A DNA stretch of 49,832 nt from Chroococcidiopsidaceae cyanobacterium CP_BM_ER_R8_30. Lineage in GTDB: Bacteria > Cyanobacteriota > Cyanobacteriia > Cyanobacteriales > Chroococcidiopsidaceae. This document shows positions 18,024 through 26,632 of this stretch, in pieces. The notes beneath the pieces were generated by a model. The model worked only from the letters and a program-made list of their open reading frames with translations. It did not search any database and had not been told where the DNA came from. Both the position numbers and the translations under genes were made by a program. The DNA lies in assembly GCA_019244235.1 (NCBI GenBank), contig JAFASY010000226.1:1-49832 (forward strand). The letters are read 5' to 3'. The first letter of the stretch is position 1. Every line of letters begins with the position of its first letter.

Positions 18024-18559
18024 CCCATCCGCCTTTCCAAATACTGACCAATCATCACCTGCTCCCCAGCCCGTGAGATAACGGTCTGTCGGGTACGGTA
18101 ATTACTGCCAATCAGTTTAAACTCTTCCTCAAACACCGAGTCATTGTACTCAGTCCGCAAGTGCAGAGTTTTGGGATGAGGAAAATGATATTGGGCAATC
18201 ACTGGTCGAGAAGTAGCAAAACCGCGATCACGATATAGAGTCTTTCCCCTAGCTCCAAACAGGGTTGAGCCTCTAGACTCCTTCCTTCCAGACACTGAAT
18301 CTTGACTTTCCCAGCTAACTGTAGCACCGCAACTCATCGCATCGAGGTCACTCAGCTCGTGCAAGCGTGCTAGCTGTTGTAATTCAGCGTCCCCTTGTTC
18401 CAAAAACCGGATAGTCAGTAGACTAACCATTTCCTTCGTATCGCCATTAGGAAGAGTGTAGTAGCGCCGTTGTGAGTACCAACGTCCCGATGAAAATTGG
18501 AAAAATTCTGCAATCAGCGATTCGTCTGCCGCTTGAGCAAGTTGTAGCTGTAATGTCAC
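18020..18559 (-). CDS. CpcS/CpeS-family phycobiliprotein lyase
   Basis: These lyases attach phycocyanobilin or related bilins to cysteine residues of phycobiliproteins in the light-harvesting antenna. The 179-residue product fits the family's single lipocalin-like domain: FFQFSSGRWYSQRRYYTL near the N-terminus, the acidic mid-region, LYRDRGFATSRPVIAQYHF, LHLRTEYND and a basic C-terminus GQYLERRM. The exact subtype (CpcS, CpcU, CpeS or CpcV) cannot be decided from sequence by eye, so the target subunit and cysteine remain open. It stands alone, with no phycobilisome genes in view. Confidence 0.85.
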   Translation of the reverse strand: MTLQLQLAQAADESLIAEFFQFSSGRWYSQRRYYTLPNGDTKEMVSLLTIRFLEQGDAELQQLARLHELSDLDAMSCGATVSWESQDSVSGRKESRGSTLFGARGKTLYRDRGFATSRPVIAQYHFPHPKTLHLRTEYNDSVFEEEFKLIGSNYRTRQTVISRAGEQVMIGQYLERRMG

Positions 18560-18706
18560 AATTAGCTATCCTCTAGGTCCAATGAGTAACGAAGGCAAGG
18601 CTTTTTCACCATTCTTAACATAGTGTTATTAGTATAACGATATGCAGCAAAATTTTTTCATTTAACCAAATTTGTTAGTGAATTTGATGCTCGTCTTTTT
18701 CAATAA

Positions 18707-19480
18707 CTATGCAAACGTCGAAAACCCTAGTTCTGGTGGGACATCTTGGATGCGCCCTGGTCCAATCGCTCGGAGTGCTTCCTTGAGAGAAATATCACCA
18801 GTGTAAAGGGCACGGCCGACAATGACACCAGTTACACCCAATGGTTCAAGCGCTAGCAGACTCAAGAGATCGGTTATGGAACTGACACCACCAGAGGCAA
18901 TCACAGGAATAGTCACTTCTGCTGCTAGTTCTCTCAGCGCCTCTAAATTTGGTCCAGAAAGAGTGCCATCGCGGTGGATGTCGGTATATATAATAGCGGC
19001 TGCTCCTAACTCTTGCATCTGAGCTGCCAGCTCAGTCGCTTCTATCTCAGAGGTTTCTAGCCAGCCGCGAGTTGCTACTCGCCCGTCACGGGCGTCAATA
19101 CCAACTACGATTTGACGAGGAAATTCCTGGCACAGTTCAGCGACTATCTGGGGCTGTTCTACAGCTACAGTTCCTAAAATCACCCGCTGCACGCCTAAAG
19201 TGAGTAATTGAGCAACGCTATAGCGATCGCGCAGTCCACCTCCTAGTTGAATCGGTACGGATACTGCTTGCACAATCGTCTCTATTGCCGATAAGTTTAC
19301 AACTTTGCCTGTCTTCTCACCATCAAGGTCTACGATATGCAGCGAATTGGCTCCCTGCTCTACCCAAAGTTTAGCCACATCAGCTGGATTATCATTAAAA
19401 ACCTGCGATCGCGCGTAGTCTCCCTGATACAGCCGCACGCAGCGACCTTCTAGTAAGTCAATTGCTGGGATAACGTCCAT
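18707..19480 (-). CDS. hisA: HisA, phosphoribosylformimino-AICAR-phosphate isomerase
   Basis: HisA catalyses the Amadori rearrangement of ProFAR to PRFAR in histidine synthesis. The 257-residue (beta-alpha)8 barrel has the two half-barrel motifs: [15 protein letters not shown] with the general-base Asp near the N-terminus, QLGGGLRDR, and [14 protein letters not shown] in the first half. The second half has [14 protein letters not shown] with the second catalytic Asp, then IASGGVSS and [11 protein letters not shown]. It is the last gene of a leftward run and starts 32 bp after the decarboxylase gene. Confidence 0.97.
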   Translation of the reverse strand: MDVIPAIDLLEGRCVRLYQGDYARSQVFNDNPADVAKLWVEQGANSLHIVDLDGEKTGKVVNLSAIETIVQAVSVPIQLGGGLRDRYSVAQLLTLGVQRVILGTVAVEQPQIVAELCQEFPRQIVVGIDARDGRVATRGWLETSEIEATELAAQMQELGAAAIIYTDIHRDGTLSGPNLEALRELAAEVTIPVIASGGVSSITDLLSLLALEPLGVTGVIVGRALYTGDISLKEALRAIGPGRIQDVPPELGFSTFA

Positions 19481-19512
19481 CTTTAAACAAGGTTAAGCTG
19501 TATTTCTGATTG

Positions 19513-20889
19513 TCATATTCTACATTTCTCAGCAATTCGCAGCATGGCAGCTAAACTCTGCTCTACGTCAGCATCGGTAGTTGCCCAAGACGAGACGCTG
19601 ATTCGCATTGCCGTTTGCCCTTGCCAAACCGTACTGCCACACCAACAGGTTCCGTCTGCCTGAATCTGGGCAATTACCCGATGAGTCGTTTCCGCATCTC
19701 CAAAGGAGACTAACACTTGATTCATCACAACCTGATTGAGAATTTGATATCCGGCTGCCTGCAACTCCTCGGCAAACCGTCTAGCATGGCAACAAGTTCG
19801 CTCGACTAACTCAACGAGTCCAGAGCGACCAAGCGATCGCAGCGCTGCCCATACCTCAACGCCACGTGCCCGCCTCGAAAACTCAGGCGTAAAGTCTGAT
19901 GGGTTGCGCCGATCGTTGATAGTGGGGAGATAGGCGGCTGTGACTGCCATCGCAGCTCGTAAGGCACTGGTATTGCGAACGAACGCCAGCCCACTATCAT
20001 AGGGCACATTCAGCCACTTATGGGCATCCGTTGCCCAAGAATCCGCAGCTTCCATCCCAGCAGTAAGATGGCTAAGAGACGGAGCTGCTGCTGCCCAGAG
20101 TCCGAAGGCTCCATCCACATGCACCCAAGCACTCGATTCACCCGCATGCTGACAAATTGCTTCAACTGGATCGCATGCCCCTGTATTCACGTTCCCCACT
20201 TGGGTGCAAATGATTGCTGGACTCGTCAGGTTAGGAATTGCCTCTGGACGCATTCGCCCCTGACTATCAACTGGCACTTTCACAACGCGATTGCGTCCCA
20301 GTCCCAGAAGCCCTAGAGCCTTTAACAGGCTTGGATGGACTTCCTCACCAACCACAACCGTAATCGGCGGAGCACCAAATAAACCATCTGCCTCCACATC
20401 CCAACCAACTCGTTCGAGTACTGCGTGACGAGCAGCAGCTAATGCGGTAAAGTTGGCAACAGTCGCTCCCGTAACGAAAGCCCCGCCACACTTTGCGGGT
20501 AGATGCATCACATCTAGCAGCCAGCGCAGCGCTACCTGCTCTAATAAAGCTGTTGCCGGAGTGATGCGATAGAGACCACAATTTTGATCCCATGCTCCTG
20601 CTAGCCAGTTGGCTGCTAAAGTCACAGGCAGAGAGCCACCAGTCACAAATCCAAAGAACCGAGGTCCTGCCATCGCCATTGAGGCTGGTGAACCGACTTC
20701 ATCAAGCAAGCGCAAAATCTGTTCCGGCTCACTTGGTTGCTCTGGGAGAGGTTCATTAAACTGGGCAAGCTGAGAAATCGCCTCTAGAGATGGAGCTACC
20801 GGACGAGTCTCTAACCCTTCAAGGTAACGAATGGCGTAATCAGTCGTTGTTTGTAGGAGCTGCCGCATATCTTTGCAAGAGTAAGGCAT
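19513..20889 (-). CDS. PLP-dependent group II amino acid decarboxylase-like protein
   Basis: This is a fold-type I pyridoxal-phosphate enzyme of the glutamate/aromatic decarboxylase group. Markers are FFGFVTGGSLPVTLAANWL, FVTGATVANFTALAAARH, HVDGAFGLWAA with the PLP-binding Asp and Ala, and the Schiff-base lysine in SWATDAHKWLNVPYD. Cyanobacterial relatives are often labelled aspartate aminotransferase family or pyridoxal-dependent decarboxylase; the substrate is unknown. I start the gene at ATG 20889 (MPYSCKDMRQLLQ), just after the DUF3593 stop. A farther upstream start would overlap that gene by 53 bp. About 458 residues. Confidence 0.85.
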   Translation of the reverse strand: MPYSCKDMRQLLQTTTDYAIRYLEGLETRPVAPSLEAISQLAQFNEPLPEQPSEPEQILRLLDEVGSPASMAMAGPRFFGFVTGGSLPVTLAANWLAGAWDQNCGLYRITPATALLEQVALRWLLDVMHLPAKCGGAFVTGATVANFTALAAARHAVLERVGWDVEADGLFGAPPITVVVGEEVHPSLLKALGLLGLGRNRVVKVPVDSQGRMRPEAIPNLTSPAIICTQVGNVNTGACDPVEAICQHAGESSAWVHVDGAFGLWAAAAPSLSHLTAGMEAADSWATDAHKWLNVPYDSGLAFVRNTSALRAAMAVTAAYLPTINDRRNPSDFTPEFSRRARGVEVWAALRSLGRSGLVELVERTCCHARRFAEELQAAGYQILNQVVMNQVLVSFGDAETTHRVIAQIQADGTCWCGSTVWQGQTAMRISVSSWATTDADVEQSLAAMLRIAEKCRI

Positions 20890-20896
20890 TACAAAT

Positions 20897-21193
20897 CTAG
20901 TCCGAACGTGAGTTAGACTGAGTAACCGCCTGTCTAAAACCCAGCACAATTAACACATTAGAGAGTGTCAAGAAAAATTCTGCACCCCCATGCAGGAAAT
21001 CGACGTTTGCCAAAGTCTTGCCGTAATGCGATTGAGCATAGATCCCGGCAGGAATAGTGATGGCAACGAAAACCAGAGTGCCATAGAACCCAAGTAGTGC
21101 CAAACGTGGTGTTTGCTTGACTCGCGTGAGGAACCATAAGAACCCCAAGTAAGGAAAAAGGGAGAGGGCAAACAAAGCTTCTTTAGAAATCAT
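20897..21193 (-). CDS. DUF3593 membrane protein
   Basis: The 98-residue product has three hydrophobic segments (about 5-22, 30-50 and 70-90) and the conserved stretches SLFPYLGFLWFLTRVKQTPRLAL and VDFLHGGAEFFLTLSN, which I associate with DUF3593, a family of cyanobacteria and plastid-bearing eukaryotes. It overlaps the preceding Ycf49-like gene by 4 bp (ATGA), a sign of coupled translation. Function unknown; the constant pairing suggests a two-subunit membrane complex. Confidence 0.8.
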   Translation of the reverse strand: MISKEALFALSLFPYLGFLWFLTRVKQTPRLALLGFYGTLVFVAITIPAGIYAQSHYGKTLANVDFLHGGAEFFLTLSNVLIVLGFRQAVTQSNSRSD

Positions 21194-21555
21194 TGCCCTG
21201 CTTCTACTGAAGTGGTTGATGGGCGTTCGCTTTCGTCTATACCTGGTTGCCTAGCATCTGCAACCTGACTGGAGCGCCAAATCCACCAAGCAGCCGCCAA
21301 AAGAGTAAAGTTACCAAAGAGCGTCATTGCCGCCTGCATTGTAACCAACCATTCTAGAGATTCCGCATTGTCAAAAAAGTGCCAGGTGCAGGCACACATG
21401 GCGCTAACGAGAGCAGGTAGCATGGCAAACGATAACGCCCACCAAGCGCGGTTACGACTAACTTCACCATAAGTCCAGATGAACCAGATGGCAGCAATCC
21501 ACTCAATAACGCTAGAAATATGAATCACCCAGGTGGGAATTGAAAGCGCGTGCAT
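21190..21555 (-). CDS. Ycf49-like (DUF2499) membrane protein
   Basis: The protein starts MHALSIPTWVIHISSVIEWI, the hallmark of the DUF2499/Ycf49 family encoded in cyanobacteria and some algal plastids. It has three to four membrane segments, a conserved ALVSAMCACTWHFFDN loop, and a soluble Ser/Glu-rich tail. I chose ATG 21555, five bases after the pfkA stop with AGGAG at suitable distance; an upstream frame start at 21576 would overlap pfkA. Function unknown, but linkage to DUF3593 is tight (4-bp overlap). Confidence 0.85.
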   Translation of the reverse strand: MHALSIPTWVIHISSVIEWIAAIWFIWTYGEVSRNRAWWALSFAMLPALVSAMCACTWHFFDNAESLEWLVTMQAAMTLFGNFTLLAAAWWIWRSSQVADARQPGIDESERPSTTSVEAGQ

Positions 21556-21560
21556 GTCAT

Positions 21561-22643
21561 TCAGTCTCCTAAACAAATGCCTAGACCACGGGCAGTTCTG
21601 ACCAAAGTCCCATCAGGATCGACAGCTCTATATTGGGCAATTGCTTCCGCGATTGGCACATTCACCACTTGGCGGTTTTGCCATGTCACCATCTGGTCGT
21701 ATTTACCCTCTGCAATCAGATCGACTGCTGCCACCCCGAAAGCTGCCGCGATCAATCGCTCAAGTGGTGAAGGAGTCCCACCTCGCTGAATATGCCCTAA
21801 AACTGTGACTCGCGTTTCAGCACCAATACCTGTACAAATTTCATCAGCTAAGTACTGACCGATGCCACCGTATCGACATTGACCTAATCGATTAGTGTTA
21901 GTAATCTGCTCACCCACTTCGGTGCGAACAGCCTCTGATACAATGACCAAGGAGTAGCTCTTGCCTTGCTCCTGGCGTTCTTTGATTTTTCGGCAAACCC
22001 GGTCAATTGTGTAAGGAATTTCTGGAATCAATATGACATCCGCTCCCCCAGCAATCCCAGCACTGATAGCAATGTGTCCGGCATCACGACCCATCACTTC
22101 GAGAATCATTACCCTACTATGACTAGCAGCCGTAAAATGCAAGCGATCTAGTGCTTCTGTTGCAATATTAACTGCTGTATCAAAACCGATAGAATGTTCA
22201 GTAATTCCAACATCGTTATCAATTGTTTTTGGAATGGCTACTAGGTTGAGGTTTCCCTGTTTTGCAAGGCGGCGCAGTATCGCCATACTACCATCACCAC
22301 CGATGCCAATTAAGGCTTCTAGACCAAGTTGATAGTAGCCAGCAATGATGTCTGTTGAGCGATCACATAGGGTGCCATCAGGCATAGGAAAGGCAAAAGG
22401 ATCTCCTTTATTGGTTGTCCCCAATACTGTGCCGCCAGTTGTCAACAATGAGTCAACTTTTTCGATTTCTAAATTGATAAATTGTGGAGGTTGAGTCATC
22501 AAACCTTGGGTTGCTTGACGAATACCCAAGACCTCCCAGCCATAGCTGCCAGTAGCGCGATACACTACAGCCCGAATTACAGCATTCAAGCCAGCACAGT
22601 CTCCACCACTAGTAAGAATTCCTATGCGTTTGCGTTCTCCCAT
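21561..22643 (-). CDS. pfkA: 6-phosphofructokinase
   Basis: PfkA phosphorylates fructose 6-phosphate in glycolysis. The 360-residue protein has GILTSGGDCAGLNAVIR, the nucleotide site GIGGDGSMAI, the catalytic AIPKTIDNDV with its Asp, and VMGRDAGHIA. At the two positions used to tell phosphoryl donors apart, it has Gly (GGDG, ATP type) and Lys (PKTIDND, rather than PGTIDND). That combination is known from ATP-using group III enzymes such as those of actinomycetes. It heads a leftward run with the Ycf49-like, DUF3593, decarboxylase and hisA genes, with gaps of 5 bp or an overlap up to the decarboxylase. Confidence 0.94.
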   Translation of the reverse strand: MGERKRIGILTSGGDCAGLNAVIRAVVYRATGSYGWEVLGIRQATQGLMTQPPQFINLEIEKVDSLLTTGGTVLGTTNKGDPFAFPMPDGTLCDRSTDIIAGYYQLGLEALIGIGGDGSMAILRRLAKQGNLNLVAIPKTIDNDVGITEHSIGFDTAVNIATEALDRLHFTAASHSRVMILEVMGRDAGHIAISAGIAGGADVILIPEIPYTIDRVCRKIKERQEQGKSYSLVIVSEAVRTEVGEQITNTNRLGQCRYGGIGQYLADEICTGIGAETRVTVLGHIQRGGTPSPLERLIAAAFGVAAVDLIAEGKYDQMVTWQNRQVVNVPIAEAIAQYRAVDPDGTLVRTARGLGICLGD

Positions 22644-22852
22644 GTTGCTTGACCATTAGATAGCCTAAGCAGTAGATTATAGTTTGAATCAACCACTTGT
22701 AGAAGCTCTTGCCGCAGGGAAGCTTCGGGCTGAATTGTCTGACTTAGGACACCTATTTGTACAACACATAGCTTATTTCAAAATCTTGACATGGGTGAGT
22801 ACCAAGCTCGACTTTAGCCATTGACCGTAAGAGGATAGCAGGTAGGAAAGAA

Positions 22853-23899
22853 GTGGCGAAGATGCAAGCGGTTTTATGTGGCTACTACGGTAAAGGCAAT
22901 GGTGGTGATGAGGCTTTGTTGGCGACGCTGTTGCAAATGCTGCCGTCTCATGCAACACCCCTCGTTCTCTCTGGCAACCCAGACCAAACTCGCACTCGCT
23001 ACGGGGTTGAGACATGTGATCGCCTAGCCCCCAAAGCAATTCTGCAAGCGCTCTCTCAGTCCAATATATTCATTTGGGGCGGCGGCAGTTTGATGCAAGA
23101 CGCTACTAGTGCCGCTAGCCCTCTTTACTATGGAGGACTCATGGCATTAGCTCAACGCCTTGGGCTCAAAACTATTGCTTGGGCTCAGGGGATTGGTCCT
23201 TTGCAGCGTCCTCTGACTCGAAGGCTGGCGCGGACAACATTTGCGGGTTGCCATGCTGTGAGTGTACGAGATCGCGGCTCTGCTAACCTCTTATCAAATT
23301 GGCAGATCTCTTGTACATTAGCTCCCGATCCAGTTTGGGCATTGGACGTGATACATGTGCCTGGGCTATGGGATTTACCCGCTCCACGAGTGGCTGTGAC
23401 CTTGCGATCACATCCTCTGTTAACTGCCACTCGTCTAGCTTGTCTGACGCAGGCGCTCGTCGATTTTCAAATAGCAACGCAGACATGCATTTTACTGGTG
23501 CCATTTCAGCAATCACAAGATTTAGCGATTGCTCAATCAATTCAGTCGCAGCTACCAGGTGCTAACCAGATTTTTCTGCTTGAAGATCCTAGAGCCTTGA
23601 AAGGTTTGTTTCGAGGTGTAGAGATGGCGATCTCCATGCGCTACCACGGCTTAATTATGGCAGCTGCTGAAGGCTGTCGCTGTTTCGCGCTTAGCTACGA
23701 CCCCAAGGTGAACCAGTTGATGACAGAACTCGCCATACCTGGCTGGGAGTTGGCACAAATGCCAGATAATCCCAACTTACTCAGTCAAGCATGGTTAGAG
23801 CATTATGTGAATGGCAATGCCATGGTGCCAGAGCAAATCCAATCTTTAGTAGACCGAGCGCTGATTCACCGTGACTTGTTAATAAAAGCTTTACCCTAG
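22853..23899 (+). CDS. csaB: CsaB-type polysaccharide pyruvyl transferase
   Basis: CsaB adds pyruvate ketals from phosphoenolpyruvate to cell-wall polysaccharide, which anchors S-layer-homology (SLH) domain proteins. The 348 residues fit the family: VLCGYYGKGNGGDEALLA at the N-terminus, FIWGGGSLMQDATS, KTIAWAQGIGPLQRPLTRRL, SVRDRGSANLL and the C-terminal MRYHGLIMAAAEGCRCFALSYDPK with its conserved His. Either GTG 22853 (after AGGAAAG) or ATG 22862 may be the start. In cyanobacteria this enzyme may serve the outer-envelope anchoring of SLH porins; that role is inference from the family. Confidence 0.9.
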   Translation: MAKMQAVLCGYYGKGNGGDEALLATLLQMLPSHATPLVLSGNPDQTRTRYGVETCDRLAPKAILQALSQSNIFIWGGGSLMQDATSAASPLYYGGLMALAQRLGLKTIAWAQGIGPLQRPLTRRLARTTFAGCHAVSVRDRGSANLLSNWQISCTLAPDPVWALDVIHVPGLWDLPAPRVAVTLRSHPLLTATRLACLTQALVDFQIATQTCILLVPFQQSQDLAIAQSIQSQLPGANQIFLLEDPRALKGLFRGVEMAISMRYHGLIMAAAEGCRCFALSYDPKVNQLMTELAIPGWELAQMPDNPNLLSQAWLEHYVNGNAMVPEQIQSLVDRALIHRDLLIKALP

Positions 23900-24298
23900 T
23901 TAAGGAAAACAAGCATTTCTCGTAAATTGTAAAAATTCTGCAATCCTTGCCAGGAGTAGATCAAACTCGATCGGTTTCCGAATGAAATCGTTAGCACCCA
24001 CTGCTAACCCCTTAATGGCATTGACATCTTCGTAGGCAGTTACTAGCAAAATCGGCATGAAGGGAATGCTTTGATTCTGACGGATCCGCCGAGTTACCTC
24101 ATACCCATTCATGTCCGGCATCATCACGTCCATCAGAATGAGATCGGGCGGTAATGTTTCTACTTTTACTAGAGCTAAACTCCCATTGTCTGCTGTATCA
24201 ACCTCATATCCTTCTGCTTCCAGTACGGTTTGCAGCAGGAATAAGTTATCGCTGAGGTCGTCTACTACAAGGATACGAAAGGCTGGAGAGGCACACAC
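23900..24298 (-). CDS. single-domain response regulator
   Basis: A lone CheY-like receiver of 132 residues: acidic pair VVDD (13-14), phosphoacceptor Asp57 in LILMDVMMPDMNG, Thr/Ala switch in LLVTAYED, and the conserved Lys in FIRKPIE. No output domain follows, so it probably relays signal by protein contact. Its stop is immediately next to the stop of csaB (23899/23900), tail to tail. The next 500 bp hold fragments of other receiver domains, so a larger two-component locus may once have been here. Confidence 0.9.
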   Translation of the reverse strand: MCASPAFRILVVDDLSDNLFLLQTVLEAEGYEVDTADNGSLALVKVETLPPDLILMDVMMPDMNGYEVTRRIRQNQSIPFMPILLVTAYEDVNAIKGLAVGANDFIRKPIEFDLLLARIAEFLQFTRNACFP

Positions 24299-24435
24299 AA
24301 AAAAAAGAGATTAAGAAGTTAGAGGAAGGACTAGTTACAAAGCCTTATCCATTCTTCTGGTCAAGCAGAAGGTTAGCCTCATTCTTTGGATAGAGATTTA
24401 TTCTCATCAGATGTATGGCTAAGTACGAGGTTAGG

Positions 24436-24775
24436 CTATGAGCGAAAGCTGACGAAAAGCTTCGCAATAAGCTTTTCGTCAGCAACCACCTCAATTAGAG
24501 CATCCGGGTTAATAGATTTTGAGAGATGCCGCAGTTGCTCCGACTGTTTTAACTGCGTACTGACTTGCGTGAAATCTAAGTAGGGCGAACTAACTGAGCG
24601 ATTGCTTGAACCAACACATCTGGTTCAATCGGCTTAGAGATGTGCTTTTGGAAGCCTGCGGCAATCACCTGTTGCTGATTTGTTTCCCCAGCATAAGCTG
24701 TAAGAGCGATCGCGGGGATTTGCCCCCCTTGTTCTGGTGCTAACACTCTCACTTCCCTCAAAATTTTGCCACATG
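24436..24775 (-). pseudogene. fragments of receiver domain(s) from a lost hybrid kinase or regulator
   Basis: From about 24765 leftward an open frame gives LREVRVLAPEQGGQIPAIAL, TAYAGETNQQQVIAAGF and QKHISKPIEPDVLVQAIAQL. This is the second half of a receiver domain as found at the end of cyanobacterial hybrid histidine kinases; the phosphoacceptor half is missing. It stops at 24576. A second frame immediately beyond (24436-24575) gives QLRHLSKSINPDALIEVVA, which resembles another receiver C-terminus (normally SKPINPDAL). That frame is continued and ended by a perfect hairpin at 24448-24483. No start codon or complete domain remains. Confidence 0.65.
24448..24483. repeat. perfect 15-bp hairpin
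   Basis: GCTGACGAAAAGCTT (24448-24462) and AAGCTTTTCGTCAGC (24469-24483) are exact complements around a CGCAAT loop. There is no U tract on either strand, so it is not a standard terminator. It interrupts the receiver remnant, like the hairpin that interrupts the nitrogenase-associated gene at 44010-44055. Confidence 0.85.
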
Positions 24776-25492
24776 TCCATTGGTGCCAGGTCGATTTTGA
24801 CCCCACTTAAGCAATCGCATTAGCACAGTTTTAGGAATCCCAGCTTGACGTGCAGCTTGCCGTCTGGTTTCGCCATGACGGAGCAAGAAGATGGCATCTT
24901 GCGCTTTTCTCCACATAGGAGAGTAGGGCTTTATCCGACCTTCGCGCTTTGCCACTACTAACCCAACGGCTGTGGCATTAGCATCGTCAATTTCTCGTTC
25001 TAGACGCTTAGCGTCTCGGATTGAGGATGAATGAGTCGCAATTGATGTGCGTTCTGTTGGTTCGATTCTAGAAACAGGTAACACGGATGGTGTACTGACG
25101 CTGTGCGGTGGAATGGAACTGCTGGATGTTACCGCAGATTTGTGAGAAATTATTGCACTACTTGCTGTAGTTCTGATGACAGGAGTTAATGTACTGCTGG
25201 ATGGAACTATAGTCCTTGGGACAGTGGCAGAGCCTTTAAAAACTGCGGTGCTACTGGCCTTGGACGCAGGGCTAGGAGTAGCTAAAAATACATTGGGTAT
25301 GGCTTGTGTTCTGGAAGGGCTTTGAGCAACGCTACCCCGGTTGTAGGAAGGTTTATTGAGGACAGCATTCGGTTTCCATTGCGAAAATGCTGAGATACCA
25401 ATCACGGCAGCAACTAAGGCAATTCCAGCTACAGCTGCCGATTTTTTGATTAACTTGTCCTCTGGCGATGAATCCATCTTGTTTTTTTGCAC
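24758..25492 (-). CDS. membrane-anchored Ser/Thr-rich protein with C-terminal helix-turn-helix-like end
   Basis: I do not recognise a named family. The 244 residues have a short cytoplasmic lead, one membrane helix (AAVAGIALVAAVIGISAF, about 19-36), a long low-complexity Ser/Thr/Pro/Val linker (about 45-165), then a compact charged domain: RLEREIDDANATAVGLVVAKREGRIKPYSPMWRKAQDA (positions about 165-200) and LRHGETRRQAARQAGIPKTVLMRLLKWG, which looks like a helix-turn-helix. The final residues (TNGHVAKF) come from the junction with the receiver fragment, so the native C-terminus may have been lost. Confidence 0.65.
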   Translation of the reverse strand: MQKNKMDSSPEDKLIKKSAAVAGIALVAAVIGISAFSQWKPNAVLNKPSYNRGSVAQSPSRTQAIPNVFLATPSPASKASSTAVFKGSATVPRTIVPSSSTLTPVIRTTASSAIISHKSAVTSSSSIPPHSVSTPSVLPVSRIEPTERTSIATHSSSIRDAKRLEREIDDANATAVGLVVAKREGRIKPYSPMWRKAQDAIFLLRHGETRRQAARQAGIPKTVLMRLLKWGQNRPGTNGHVAKF

Positions 25493-25662
25493 CTAACTGC
25501 TGATTCAACTAACTTGAATACAGTTTGTATCATAATTGGTTGCCAGCTTCATTTAGGGAGCAGCGCTTGTATCTGTCAATCGGATCATGTGTTAGCTGTC
25601 CCTTGAGATCGAAAATTTGAGTTAAATTATGTGAAGCAACACAACATGAAGGAACTAATAGC

Positions 25663-26406
25663 GTGACGCCAGAGATGTCAGGATTGGGGGAACAAGCGCT
25701 CAACAAAATGGCTGAAATGGCGATCGCAAGCCAAATAGAAACAGCAGAGAATCTAGAGGTTCAAGTCAAGATAGATCCCAGCAATTTGGCAAAAGGAGAG
25801 GTAGATGCCCTTGCTATTAAGGGTGAGGGTCTATTGATGCATCCAGACTTGCGTATGGCTAAATTACAGATGCAAATTAACAGCATCGCTGTTAAGCCAT
25901 TCAAAGCCCTCTTTGGTCGAATTGAACTTGTCAAACCAACTGTAGGGACAGCCCAAATTGTTATAACTGAGGCTGATCTTGACTATGCCTTTAACTCGGA
26001 AAAGATACACAGTCGACTGCGTCAGACCGTCCTCCATTTAGATGGGAAACAACTGGTAATTAAGTCAGTGCAGGTAACTTGCAACTTACTGAGCGATGGC
26101 AAAATCGCAATGTATATCAAGCTTGTTCCATTTGAAACTGAAGCATCCAAGCAGTTTTCTTTCACAGCAACACTAAGCATAAGTGCTGATGAACAAACCA
26201 TCGTTCTGCAAGACATTCAGTATCCAGTTGGCAAAGAGCCTCCCTTGGAACTCACTCATACTTTAGCAGAGTGGGCTAGTGAGATTTTGAACCTGCAGAA
26301 CTTTGAGATGGAGGGTATATTGCTATATCTGCATCAGGTTGCTGTCGAAGCAGGAAATTTAATACTACAGGCTGAAGCTTTAGTGACGCAGTTCCCCGGC
26401 TCGTAG
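25663..26406 (+). CDS. DUF2993 (LmeA-like) protein
   Basis: The 247-residue protein matches the DUF2993 pattern common in cyanobacteria: a helix with LNKMAEMAIASQIETAENLEVQVKIDP, then alternating strands with GEVDALAIKGEGLLMHPDLR, ITEADLDYAFNSEKI and a C-terminal helix. Family members are lipid-binding, TULIP-like proteins; mycobacterial LmeA acts on a phosphatidylinositol mannoside. There is no signal peptide or membrane segment. Start is GTG 25663, following AAGGAACTAATAGC. The gene ends inside a strong terminator hairpin. Confidence 0.8.
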   Translation: MTPEMSGLGEQALNKMAEMAIASQIETAENLEVQVKIDPSNLAKGEVDALAIKGEGLLMHPDLRMAKLQMQINSIAVKPFKALFGRIELVKPTVGTAQIVITEADLDYAFNSEKIHSRLRQTVLHLDGKQLVIKSVQVTCNLLSDGKIAMYIKLVPFETEASKQFSFTATLSISADEQTIVLQDIQYPVGKEPPLELTHTLAEWASEILNLQNFEMEGILLYLHQVAVEAGNLILQAEALVTQFPGS

Positions 26407-26429
26407 AACAGGGCTGTTCTTGAGCCGGG
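26395..26429 (+). terminator. hairpin spanning the DUF2993 stop codon
   Basis: CCCGGCTC (26395-26402) pairs with GAGCCGGG (26422-26429), and inside it AGAACAG pairs with CTGTTCT, giving one long stem of about 15 bp around a tiny loop. The stop codon TAG (26404-26406) is within the stem. No U run follows, so the function may be RNA stabilisation rather than simple termination. Confidence 0.6.
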
Positions 26430-26441
26430 AATGCTATGTGA

Positions 26442-26552
26442 CTAACCAGTGAAGCCCGCTAAGAGGACAGCTACAGCACCAATCACTGCCAGAATTGAGA
26501 GAACTAGTCCGGCATTAGGGCTTCCTTTGAAAGAATAGTTTTTCTCGCTCAT
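26442..26552 (-). CDS. 36-aa single-helix membrane protein
   Basis: A short frame reads MSEKNYSFKGSPNAGLVLSI and then LAVIGAVAVLLAGFTG, one membrane helix with a small polar N-terminus. It is the size of small photosynthetic or NDH-1 accessory subunits, but I cannot match it to any named one (Psb, Pet, Ndh). ATG 26552 lacks an obvious Shine-Dalgarno sequence. It lies between the DUF2993 terminator and the left repeat of the island. Confidence 0.6.
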   Translation of the reverse strand: MSEKNYSFKGSPNAGLVLSILAVIGAVAVLLAGFTG

Positions 26553-26632
26553 AAATGACTGCTATTGAATTGACTTCTCATTTTATTGTTACATTTTTAA
26601 ATAAAGTTGTGTCATTTGCCTTGATCCCTACA

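Noticed and set aside
24384-24583. Plus-strand frame of 65 codons in the receiver-remnant region
   Set aside because: It is the complement of the receiver fragment and lacks coding features.
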